Positions 1-5,512 of a stretch of DNA of 9,668 nt are shown here, piece by piece. Each line of letters begins with the position of its first letter. Positions within the stretch are counted from its first letter, which is position 1. The notes beneath the pieces were generated by a model that had not been told where the DNA came from, searched no databases, and saw only the letters and a program-made list of their open reading frames with translations. The translations under genes and the position numbers were made by a program. The stretch is from JBGTHB01 sp041746415 (GTDB taxonomy: Bacteria > Pseudomonadota > Gammaproteobacteria > Coxiellales > Coxiellaceae): assembly GCA_041746415.1 (NCBI GenBank), contig JBGTHB010000017.1:1-9668 (forward strand), in the 5' to 3' direction.

Positions 1-6
1 TCAAGA

Positions 7-36
7 AAATAAAACGCTCAATATTATGAAAGCGTT
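7..36 (-). terminator. Rho-independent terminator of the dehydrogenase gene
   Basis: Read on the minus strand, AACGCT and AGCGTT form a 6-bp stem around a 12-nt AT-rich loop, followed directly by the T-rich run TTATTTTC. It starts 12 nt after the stop codon of the minus-strand dehydrogenase gene and is in the right orientation to end that transcript. The stem is short, so strength is uncertain. Confidence 0.6.
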
Positions 37-48
37 GCTGCAACCTAA

Positions 49-1140
49 TTATAAATAATAAACCCGATAAACAACTCCCGCATCATCATCTGAGATGAGC
101 AAGCTGCCGTCCGGTAGCATTAACACATCGACAGGACGCCCCCAATCCGTTTGGCCTTGCAACCACCCTGTTGCAAAAACCCGTTTGCTTATTACTTTTT
201 TACCTTTAACTTGCAAATTAATTACTTGGTATCCCACTTTTCCTAACCGATTCCACGAACCATGTTCTGCTACAAAAATTGAATGATGATATTGCTGAGG
301 AAATTGTGTTCCCGTGTAAAAACGCAGTCCTAATGGTGCACAGTGGGCTGGTAATTCATAAGCAGGCACAACCATATTAGCTGACGAAGGTCGCTTAGCA
401 TAATGTGGGTCCGCAATGCGATTGCCATAATAATAAGGAAAACCAAAATTTAATCCTTTTTTCGGCGCCACATTTATTTCATCAGGAGGGATATCATTTC
501 CCAACCAGTCACGACCGTTTTCACTAAACCATAAATAATGTGTATTAGGATCCCAATCAAAACCAACACTGTTACGTATACCTGTTGCGTACAGTTGAAA
601 ATCACTGCCATCTGGCTTCATCCGTGACAAGCTAGCAAATCGCGGATCTTTCTTTATGCAAATGTTACAAGGTGCACCAATAGCCACATACAACCAGCCC
701 TTCGGGCCAAACCCTATGTAACGCCAACCATGATGCACGGCTGTGGGTAATTTATCGGTAACAACAGTTGGTTTAGGTGCAGGCGTTAAGTTCGCTTCAA
801 TATTTTTATAACGGAGTATTGTCGTAATCTCAGCAACATATAAATCGTTTTTGTAATAAGCAACACCATTTGGCTGATTAAGATTTTGTGCTATTTGAAT
901 AACTTTTTCTGCTTTTGAAAAATTCTGCGCAGGAACAAGCGCGTATACTTTTCCTGACTTCCTCGTTCCCACAAACACAATGCCGTTTTTACCCAATGCC
1001 ATAGAACGCGCATTGGGTACAGTTGCATAGATACTGATATGGAAGCCTTGCGGTAATTTAATTTCATTAAGGGGCAATGCACGACAAAAACCAAATAAAA
1101 TGAACAAAGAAAAAATACAGAAAAAAATCAAGCGTCGCAT
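49..1140 (-). CDS. Secreted PQQ-dependent sugar (sorbosone) dehydrogenase-like protein
   Basis: The 363-residue product belongs to the glucose/sorbosone dehydrogenase beta-propeller family, whose members oxidise sugars or aldehydes with pyrroloquinoline quinone (PQQ), usually in the periplasm. The N-terminus (MRRLIFF, then a hydrophobic stretch to about residue 19, then RAL) is a signal peptide. Family-typical blocks are VHHGWRYIGFGPKGWLYVA (135-153), ATGIRNSVGFDWDP (185-198), FSENGRDWLGND (205-216), AEHGSWNR (291-298) and a last blade near GSLLISDDDAGVVYR (345-359). The CNIC pair (158-161) may form a disulfide. Start choice: AAGGA lies 7 nt upstream of the ATG. The gene begins 21 nt after the 3' end of tRNA-His with no terminator between, so it may share that transcript. 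No PQQ synthesis genes are visible, so the true substrate and cofactor supply are unknown. Confidence 0.88.
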   Translation of the reverse strand: MRRLIFFCIFSLFILFGFCRALPLNEIKLPQGFHISIYATVPNARSMALGKNGIVFVGTRKSGKVYALVPAQNFSKAEKVIQIAQNLNQPNGVAYYKNDLYVAEITTILRYKNIEANLTPAPKPTVVTDKLPTAVHHGWRYIGFGPKGWLYVAIGAPCNICIKKDPRFASLSRMKPDGSDFQLYATGIRNSVGFDWDPNTHYLWFSENGRDWLGNDIPPDEINVAPKKGLNFGFPYYYGNRIADPHYAKRPSSANMVVPAYELPAHCAPLGLRFYTGTQFPQQYHHSIFVAEHGSWNRLGKVGYQVINLQVKGKKVISKRVFATGWLQGQTDWGRPVDVLMLPDGSLLISDDDAGVVYRVYYL

Positions 1141-1161
1141 TCGGCTATCCTTGATAAAAGA

Positions 1162-1238
1162 TGGGGTGAGTGATGGGATTTGAACCCACGACGACCGGAA
1201 TCACAATCCGGGGCTCTACCAACTGAGCTACACCCACC
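1162..1238 (-). tRNA. tRNA-His (GTG)
   Basis: This is a full cloverleaf on the minus strand. The anticodon GTG is at 1204-1202 in the loop ATTGTGAT, closed by the CCGG/CCGG anticodon stem. The 7-bp acceptor stem pairs GTGGGTG with CACTCAC, with one G-U pair. The extra 5' G (position -1) faces C73, the identity element of tRNA-His. CCA is encoded. The T-loop is TTCAAAT. A protein gene starts 21 nt beyond the 3' end. Confidence 0.97.
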
Positions 1239-1251
1239 AAATTAAACCTCT

Positions 1252-1293
1252 GTCATTGCGAGGAAGCAACTTTAGTTGCTGATGTGGCAATCC
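1252..1293. repeat. Palindromic intergenic repeat (GTCATTGCGAGG type)
   Basis: The element begins GTCATTGCGAGG and ends GATGTGGCAATCC, with an inner perfect hairpin AGCAAC-TTTA-GTTGCT. From memory, this layout (TCATTGCGAG ... GGCAATCC) is a dispersed repeat seen in many bacterial genomes. A shorter, diverged copy in the opposite orientation lies at 6809-6836. It fills the space just upstream of tRNA-His. Confidence 0.7.
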
Positions 1294-1358
1294 TTTATTA
1301 ACCACGCAATTTAATGCACTGCATAAAATTACTAAAGCAGGTTCTCATCCTGCGCACG

Positions 1359-1400
1359 ATCTTTATAAATATTGCCCTGATGAGCAATATTTATAAAGAT
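1359..1400 (-). terminator. Long AT-rich hairpin directly after tRNA-Arg, probable terminator or processing signal
   Basis: A perfect 17-bp inverted repeat (arms 1359-1375 and 1384-1400, 8-nt loop) starts 2 nt beyond the 3' end of tRNA-Arg on the minus strand. Its position suits the end of the tRNA-Pro/tRNA-Arg transcript. There is no T run after it on that strand, so it may instead be a processing or stabilising structure, or a repeat element. Confidence 0.5.
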
Positions 1401-1401
1401 A

Positions 1402-1475
1402 CGTGCCTGGCAGGATTCGAACCTGCTACCCTCGGCTTAGAAGGCCGATGCTCTATCCGAATGAGCTACAGGCAC
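1402..1475 (-). tRNA. tRNA-Arg (TCT)
   Basis: Minus-strand cloverleaf with anticodon TCT at 1441-1439 in loop CTTCTAA, closed by CGGC/GCCG. The acceptor stem GTGCCTG pairs perfectly with CAGGCAC, and the discriminator base is G. The T-loop is TTCGAAT. CCA is not encoded, unlike its neighbours, so it must be added after transcription. It lies 10 nt downstream of tRNA-Pro and is probably cotranscribed with it. Confidence 0.96.
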
Positions 1476-1485
1476 ATGTTCAACA

Positions 1486-1562
1486 TGGTCGGGGTAGAGG
1501 GATTCGAACCCCCGACATCCTGCTCCCAAAGCAGGCGCGCTACCAGACTGCGCTATACCCCG
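1486..1562 (-). tRNA. tRNA-Pro (TGG)
   Basis: Minus-strand cloverleaf with anticodon TGG at 1528-1526 in loop TTTGGGA, closed by CCTGC/GCAGG. The acceptor stem is CGGGGTA/TACCCCG, the discriminator is A, and CCA is encoded. The T-loop is TTCGAAT. It is the first gene behind the promoter at 1590-1618 and is followed after 10 nt by tRNA-Arg. Confidence 0.96.
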
Positions 1563-1589
1563 ACATTTTCCAGCCAAGCCAGAAGACGC

Positions 1590-1618
1590 ATCATACTGGC
1601 CGATCGCAACTCCGTCAA
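1590..1618 (-). promoter_or_regulatory. Sigma70-type promoter of the tRNA-Pro/tRNA-Arg operon
   Basis: On the minus strand, TTGACG (1618-1613), a 17-nt spacer and TATGAT (1595-1590) form a near-consensus promoter. The next bases, GCGTC, give a GC-rich discriminator, as is common in stable-RNA promoters under stringent control. The expected transcript start is about 20 nt before tRNA-Pro. Confidence 0.7.
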
Positions 1619-1619
1619 T

Positions 1620-1644
1620 TATACTAAGTCAGAAATTTGAAGGA
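1620..1644 (+). promoter_or_regulatory. dapD -10 box and ribosome binding site
   Basis: TATACT (1620-1625) is a good -10 element. The -35 position (around 1597-1602, TGGCCG) is poor. GAAGGA (1639-1644) is a clear ribosome binding site 6 nt before the dapD ATG and fixes the start. The -10 box lies 1 nt from the -35 box of the leftward tRNA promoter, so the two promoters overlap. Confidence 0.5.
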
Positions 1645-1650
1645 ATAATC

Positions 1651-2478
1651 ATGCAACAACAACTTGCTCCTATTATTGATAAAGGATTTGCTGAGCGCAC
1701 TTCATTCAACTCCAACTTCCCCGTTGAACTTTCCAGCGCAGTCTTGGAAACGATCGAGCTATTAAATAGTGGTGAGCTGCGCGTCGCAGAAAAAACCGAA
1801 CAAGGCTGGCATGTTAATCAGTGGGCCAAAAAAGCGGTGCTACTTTATTTTCGCTTACAACAAAATCAACTCATACCAAGTGAACTAACAAATTACTACG
1901 ATAAAGTGCCGTTAAAGTACGTCGATATGGATGAAGGCGACTTCAAAAAACTGGGCGTACGCATTGTACCACCAGCAGCGGTACGCAAAGGAGCATTTAT
2001 CGCGAAAGACGTGATATTAATGCCGAGCTACGTCAACATTGGCGCGTATATTGATAGCGGCACCCTTATTGATACCTGGGCAACGGTAGGCTCATGCGCA
2101 CAAATCGGCAAACATGTGCATATTTCTGGTGGTGTTGGTATTGGTGGTGTACTTGAACCGATTCAAGCCAACCCAACAATCATCGAAGATAATTGTTTTA
2201 TTGGTGCACGTTCTGAAATTGTTGAAGGCGTCATCGTTGAAGAAGGTGCAGTGATTTCAATGGGTGTTTTCATCGGACAAAGCACACCGATTTATAATCG
2301 CCATACAAAAAAAATTCATTATGGTAATGTGCCCCCTTATTCTGTAGTGATACCTGGCAACTTACCTGCAAAAGATGGCAGTCATTCAACTTATGCAGCT
2401 ATTATCGTCAAACAAGTCGATGAAAAAACACGCGCTAAAGTATCACTCAATGATTTATTGCGTGAGGCGCAGCAATAA
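1651..2478 (+). CDS. dapD: 2,3,4,5-tetrahydropyridine-2,6-dicarboxylate N-succinyltransferase
   Basis: DapD transfers succinyl from succinyl-CoA to tetrahydrodipicolinate, the committed step of the succinylase branch of diaminopimelate and lysine synthesis in the cytoplasm. The product has 275 residues, the usual family length. An N-terminal helical region (about 1-105) is followed by a left-handed beta-helix of hexapeptide repeats (about 106-230), for example IGAYIDSGTLIDTWATVGS and CFIGARSEIVEGVIVEEGAV. Asp141 in LIDTW and Glu189 in ARSEIVEG match the family's active-site acids. HISGGVGIGGVLEP (157-170) is strongly conserved. The start is set by GAAGGA upstream. The stop codon overlaps the dapE start by one base, so the two genes are translationally coupled. 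Nothing looks damaged. Confidence 0.97.
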   Translation: MQQQLAPIIDKGFAERTSFNSNFPVELSSAVLETIELLNSGELRVAEKTEQGWHVNQWAKKAVLLYFRLQQNQLIPSELTNYYDKVPLKYVDMDEGDFKKLGVRIVPPAAVRKGAFIAKDVILMPSYVNIGAYIDSGTLIDTWATVGSCAQIGKHVHISGGVGIGGVLEPIQANPTIIEDNCFIGARSEIVEGVIVEEGAVISMGVFIGQSTPIYNRHTKKIHYGNVPPYSVVIPGNLPAKDGSHSTYAAIIVKQVDEKTRAKVSLNDLLREAQQ

Positions 2479-3599
2479 TGAATGTGTGTGAACTGGCTAA
2501 ACAACTTATTAACATAAAATCCATCACGCCCGTTGATGCCGGTTGCCAAAAAATTCTAATTGATCGTTTAAAAAAACTGGGATTTGAAATTACTGAATAC
2601 GATAAAAATGGTGTCAGTAACTTTTGGGCAACGCATGGATCTGGCGCTCCAGTGTTTTGTTTTGCTGGTCACACTGATGTTGTGCCATCTGGCGATGAAA
2701 AAGCGTGGCAATTTCCACCATTTCAAGCAACCGAACACGCTGGATTTTTGCATGGTCGTGGCGCAGCTGATATGAAAAGCTCATTAGCAGCGATGATTGT
2801 TGCGACAGCAGCATTTTTAAAAACTAACGCAAACCACAAAGGCACCCTCGCCTTTTTAATTACCAGTGACGAAGAAGGACCCAGTGAATTTGGCACTCGC
2901 TACGTTGTCGAACAATTGAAAACAAAAATTGATTATTGCCTAGTGGGTGAAGCAACATGCGCCGAACAATTGGGTGACACCTTAAAAATAGGTCGACGCG
3001 GTTCACTGCATGGCGAATTAATTGTGCATGGAAAACAAGGCCACATTGCTTATCCAGAAAAAACTGCCAATCCAATTCATCTTGCCATGAGCGCCATTGA
3101 CGCATTAGCCAAAATTGATTGGCAAGACAGCAATGCGTATTTTCAAAAAACCAGTTTACAATTCTATGACATTCGATCCGGTGTCGGCGCCGGAAACGTT
3201 GTGCCGCCAAACTTAACTGCAAAATTTAATTTGCGCTACTGCCCTACTTCAACACCCGAACAGTTAGAAAAAAAAATAAACGCTACCTTGAAAAAATTTG
3301 ATATAAAATTCGAATTAAAAATGCAGCCAGCCAGCCCCGGTTATTTTTCCAAATCCGGCCACTTAACTAACGCTTGTGAAATAGCCATACAGGAATGCTG
3401 CGCAATTGAACCCAAATTTTCCACCACCGGCGGCACCTCAGACGGGCGCTTTATTGCTAAAATTTGCGATGAAGTTATTGAATTTGGGCCAATTAACGAC
3501 ACCATTCACCAAATTGACGAGCGCATTTCGCTGGTTGATTTAAATAATCTCACTGCTATATACAAACGAATCCTTAGCCAACTCCTTACTTGCCAATAG
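2478..3599 (+). CDS. dapE: Succinyl-diaminopimelate desuccinylase
   Basis: DapE is a dinuclear zinc hydrolase (M20 family) that removes succinate from N-succinyl-L,L-diaminopimelate. The next-but-one step before it is DapD, encoded immediately upstream. The product has 373 residues, near the usual 375. Metal and catalytic residues are visible: His65 and Asp67 in FAGHTDVVPSG, Asp98 in GRGAADMKSS, Glu132-Glu133 in TSDEEGPS, Glu158 in LVGEAT, and His344 in DTIHQIDE. The family usually reads HxxNE at the last site; here it is HQIDE, a mild change. The dimerisation domain spans roughly residues 175-290. The ATG overlaps the dapD TAA (TAATG), with GAGG at 2464-2467 as ribosome binding site. The enzyme that acts between DapD and DapE (DapC/ArgD) is not in this window. 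Confidence 0.96.
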   Translation: MNVCELAKQLINIKSITPVDAGCQKILIDRLKKLGFEITEYDKNGVSNFWATHGSGAPVFCFAGHTDVVPSGDEKAWQFPPFQATEHAGFLHGRGAADMKSSLAAMIVATAAFLKTNANHKGTLAFLITSDEEGPSEFGTRYVVEQLKTKIDYCLVGEATCAEQLGDTLKIGRRGSLHGELIVHGKQGHIAYPEKTANPIHLAMSAIDALAKIDWQDSNAYFQKTSLQFYDIRSGVGAGNVVPPNLTAKFNLRYCPTSTPEQLEKKINATLKKFDIKFELKMQPASPGYFSKSGHLTNACEIAIQECCAIEPKFSTTGGTSDGRFIAKICDEVIEFGPINDTIHQIDERISLVDLNNLTAIYKRILSQLLTCQ

Positions 3600-3636
3600 C
3601 ACCAAGCTAGTTTATCTTGCCCGCTCACCTGAAAAT

Positions 3637-3777
3637 GGATGTGCTGGATACAGAGCAAACGTGGAGAGATGGGTGAGTCGGCATAGACAAATCACCGATT
3701 TGTCCCGACGAACGCCTGACAGGATGTCAGGCCGTGGTGCGATTAGCGGGACTGCCCAAATAAGTACAGGGATGTAC
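3637..3777. repeat. Hairpin cluster with a copy of the tRNA-Ser 5' end
   Basis: This gene-free stretch between dapE and tRNA-Ser holds GGATGTGCTGGATACAG (3637-3653) and TGGAGAGATGG (3662-3672). Both recur just before and at the start of tRNA-Ser (3770-3786, one mismatch; 3797-3807). Between them are stem-loops: GTCGG/CCGAC enclosing GACAAATC-ACC-GATTTGTC (3677-3709), GCCTGAC-AGGAT-GTCAGGC (3714-3732) and GTAC-AGGGAT-GTAC (3764-3777). No protein frame here is credible. Confidence 0.75.
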
Positions 3778-3797
3778 TGGATACAGTTTAAAAATAT

Positions 3798-3888
3798 GGA
3801 GAGATGGCCGAGCGGTTTAAGGCGCACGCCTGGAAAGTGTGTGTACGCTAAACACGTACCGAGGGTTCGAATCCCTCTCTCTCCGCCA
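3798..3888 (+). tRNA. tRNA-Ser (GGA)
   Basis: This 91-nt class II tRNA has anticodon GGA at 3832-3834 in loop CTGGAAA, with stem CACGC/GTGTG. The acceptor stem GGAGAGA pairs perfectly with TCTCTCC, the discriminator is G, and CCA is encoded. A long variable arm (around 3842-3860, GTACGC...GTAC) is typical of tRNA-Ser. The T-arm is GAGGGTTCGAATCCCTC. A strong terminator hairpin starts at its last base. Confidence 0.97.
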
Positions 3889-3923
3889 AAATTAAAATGC
3901 CCACCTTGTGTGGGTATTTTAAT
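3870..3923 (+). repeat. 54-bp direct repeat, copy 1 (tRNA-Ser 3' end plus terminator)
   Basis: The last 19 nt of tRNA-Ser, including CCA, and the following 35 nt are repeated without mismatch at 4052-4105, 182 bp downstream. A direct repeat made of a tRNA 3' end is the pattern left by site-specific integration, though recombination between tandem tRNA copies could also produce it. Confidence 0.9.
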
Positions 3924-3926
3924 TTT
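3888..3926 (+). terminator. Terminator of tRNA-Ser
   Basis: The arms 3888-3904 and 3910-3926 pair over 17 bp (one G-U) around loop CTTGT, with a CCCAC/GTGGG core and A-rich and T-rich flanks. The right arm ends in TTTTAATTTT, serving as the U tract. The stem begins at the final A of the tRNA CCA. It would also work on the opposite strand. Confidence 0.85.
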
Positions 3927-3939
3927 GCATAGAAGGTTA

Positions 3940-4047
3940 TTCGAACCCTCGGAATATTACAGCTGGGTTCGAAAAATTTTGCAGGATCGCAAAATTTTAA
4001 TGTGCGCCAGCACAAACCCCGAAGGGGTGAGCCTACAGGATGTAGGC
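3940..4047. repeat. Five consecutive stem-loops between the two tRNA-3' repeats
   Basis: In order: TTCGAACCC/GGGTTCGAA (3940-3973, 16-nt loop), AAAATTTTGC with its complement around AGGATC (3973-3998), TGTGC-GCCA-GCACA (4001-4014), ACCCC-GAA-GGGGT (4016-4028) and GCCTAC-AGGAT-GTAGGC (4031-4047). Nearly every base lies in a stem or a short loop. The first arm (3939-3952) is an inverted copy of 14 nt of the tRNA-Ser T-arm (3859-3872). No coding is supported. Confidence 0.8.
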
Positions 4048-4051
4048 GAAT

Positions 4052-4105
4052 AATCCCTCTCTCTCCGCCAAAATTAAAATGCCCACCTTGTGTGGGTATT
4101 TTAAT
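4052..4105 (+). repeat. 54-bp direct repeat, copy 2, with second terminator
   Basis: This is identical to 3870-3923: 19 nt of tRNA-Ser 3' end including CCA, then the terminator. The hairpin here (arms 4073-4086 and 4092-4105) is three base pairs shorter at its base because the identity ends at 4105. No tRNA body precedes it, so it is an orphan 3' end. Read on the minus strand, it also lies downstream of the GFA-family gene and could terminate it. Confidence 0.9.
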
Positions 4106-4142
4106 AACGACAACCGAATAAAACAAAGGCTCTCACTTACTG

Positions 4143-4553
4143 TTACTGAGGATTTTTATCAAAACTCAACAAATCGTTATTACAACAATCCCACGGCTGC
4201 ATATCTTGCAGCCATGTATTTACGTCAATTTTAACTTCAGCAGGACTTTCTAACGATCCTAAATACACCGCCAAAATATGTGGCCACAACTCAGGTTTAC
4301 CAAACAATACAGAACCACATTCTGCACAAAAACCATGTTGCTTATATTTGCCGCTATCACCTAATGATTGATACCATTTAACTGGGCCGGTAATTTTCAC
4401 TGCATTAATTAAAACAGCAATATAGGCTAAATGGCCAGAACCCGATTTAATTTGACACGAGCGGCAATAACAAAAACCTACGCGTTTGGGCTGTTCGCTA
4501 ATTTCATATTTTACTGCCTGGCATAGGCACTGGCCAATTATAGGTAGCTTCAT
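4143..4553 (-). CDS. GFA (glutathione-dependent formaldehyde-activating enzyme) family zinc protein
   Basis: The product is 136 residues, the normal length for a single GFA/CENP-V domain. The zinc ligands are in the family order: Cys9 and Cys11 (CLC near the N-terminus), Cys28, Cys30 and Cys33 (CYCRSC), then Cys76 and Cys79 (FCAECGS). The fold is known for S-(hydroxymethyl)glutathione synthase activity in a few members, but most have no proven reaction, so only the family is claimed. The start is supported by GAGAGG 8 nt upstream. The gene stands alone, converging on the tRNA-Ser terminators and divergent from the next gene. Its substrate and regulation cannot be read from the sequence. Confidence 0.88.
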   Translation of the reverse strand: MKLPIIGQCLCQAVKYEISEQPKRVGFCYCRSCQIKSGSGHLAYIAVLINAVKITGPVKWYQSLGDSGKYKQHGFCAECGSVLFGKPELWPHILAVYLGSLESPAEVKIDVNTWLQDMQPWDCCNNDLLSFDKNPQ

Positions 4554-4747
4554 ATTAACAGCCTCTCAATTTATTATGCTTATTAAAAAAACCATTCAGA
4601 CTAATTAACACCCAGTAAATTTTAACCTATTCCACTTCAACAGTACAAAAAAAGCCAAGACCCATGAAAAATAAAATGCGCCGTTGCCACAAAACCAGGC
4701 ATACTTTATGATGAAATTACATTTAAAACACGAATGAGCATCCCGTA

Positions 4748-5290
4748 ATGCGCACAAGAAAGCCACCAGAGAAGCTTGAAAATATTCTCACTTTATTTAG
4801 CAACACAGTTCAACCCAGAAAAATTATTGATATTGTGCTGACGGTAGAAATGGATATTGAGGATGTCGATACGGAAATCTTAGTCAAAATTGTCAAACCC
4901 TTCGATAAAATAGATGCCAAGTGGCGAAAAGGAGTAGCCGTTGCTCTCGCATTAAATATCATCTTAATCAAACTTATTAATGATAATGGGGCTTCTTATC
5001 TTTTTACTGGATTAGCAGCAGGCATTGCGATTTTGTTGACCTTTGCCATTTCAGGACGCGCGCTTAATAGCTACCTTAAAAATGCGGTTGTATCACTAGA
5101 TACAGCACTTACCGAAGATGAAAAAGAAAAAGCTCAAACCACTTTACAATTTTTGCAACAAGGCTGGAATATTAATTCCAAAAAAGATCCCCTTGGGCAT
5201 GAACGACAAAATCAGCAACTACTTATCGCGCAAGTTATTCGTAATGAACTGCAACGTCGTCAACAACTCAGCCTGTGCAAAGCTCACTAA
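4748..5290 (+). CDS. Unrecognised membrane protein with two adjacent transmembrane helices
   Basis: I do not recognise this 180-residue protein. It has a charged N-terminal part (1-60), two hydrophobic helices close together (about 62-77 and 84-102, joined by a short INDNGASY turn) and a hydrophilic C-terminal part (about 103-180) rich in Gln, Glu and Lys that is probably helical. Such a hairpin topology would leave both ends on the same side of the membrane. Residues 121-172 could form a coiled coil. No good ribosome binding site precedes the ATG, so the exact start is uncertain. Codon use resembles its neighbours. It is a single gene with no operon partner. Confidence 0.6.
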   Translation: MRTRKPPEKLENILTLFSNTVQPRKIIDIVLTVEMDIEDVDTEILVKIVKPFDKIDAKWRKGVAVALALNIILIKLINDNGASYLFTGLAAGIAILLTFAISGRALNSYLKNAVVSLDTALTEDEKEKAQTTLQFLQQGWNINSKKDPLGHERQNQQLLIAQVIRNELQRRQQLSLCKAH

Positions 5291-5441
5291 TAACAACATC
5301 AACATTCTCTAATTTTTTAGTCTGAATTTTCATTTTGTAATTATCTCTAATTAATTGACGTTGGTTTTTTTTAGCTCTTATAACTTGGATCCATAACACA
5401 TCGAAAAATTTAGCAAGGCAGTTTAAATGACACTTTATGTA

Positions 5442-5453
5442 GCGATATATCGC
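5442..5453. promoter_or_regulatory. 12-bp perfect palindrome in an intergenic gap
   Basis: GCGATATATCGC is a perfect 12-bp palindrome in the 222-bp gap between the convergent genes ending at 5290 and 5513. Because both genes end here, an operator is unlikely. It could be a hairpin or chance. The rest of the gap is AT-rich and shows nothing else I can support. Confidence 0.3.
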
Positions 5454-5512
5454 CACTTCTAATGTGACGAGTATAAATACCGCTGATGGTTTGGATTTGT
5501 TAGAAAAAAATA

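Noticed and set aside
1314..1640. Open frames across the tRNA-Arg/tRNA-Pro genes, translating to phrases such as GFEPPTSCSQSRRATRLRYTP
   Set aside because: This is the well-known false protein produced by translating tRNA genes in antisense; both tRNAs fold fully on the minus strand.
2568..3222. Open frames inside dapE on both strands
   Set aside because: dapE is intact with all metal ligands; these are shadow frames.
3663..3760. A second, degenerate tRNA-Ser after the duplicated 5' end
   Set aside because: Only the first 10 nt match; there is no 3' acceptor strand, anticodon arm or T-arm, so it is a fragment, not a tRNA pseudogene of full length.
3637..4105. CRISPR array
   Set aside because: The repeats are hairpins with different stems and irregular spacing, with no constant repeat and no spacer of even length; no cas genes are near.
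3612..4126. Open frames on both strands across tRNA-Ser and its flanking hairpins (including EREGFEPSVRV)
   Set aside because: They cover the tRNA, the terminators and the palindromes, and show no protein-like composition or ribosome binding site.
5268..5456. 62-codon minus-strand frame beginning MAIYRYIKCHLNC
   Set aside because: No ribosome binding site, it overlaps the end of the 4748-5290 gene, and its composition (Lys, Asn, Ile) is what random AT-rich DNA gives.
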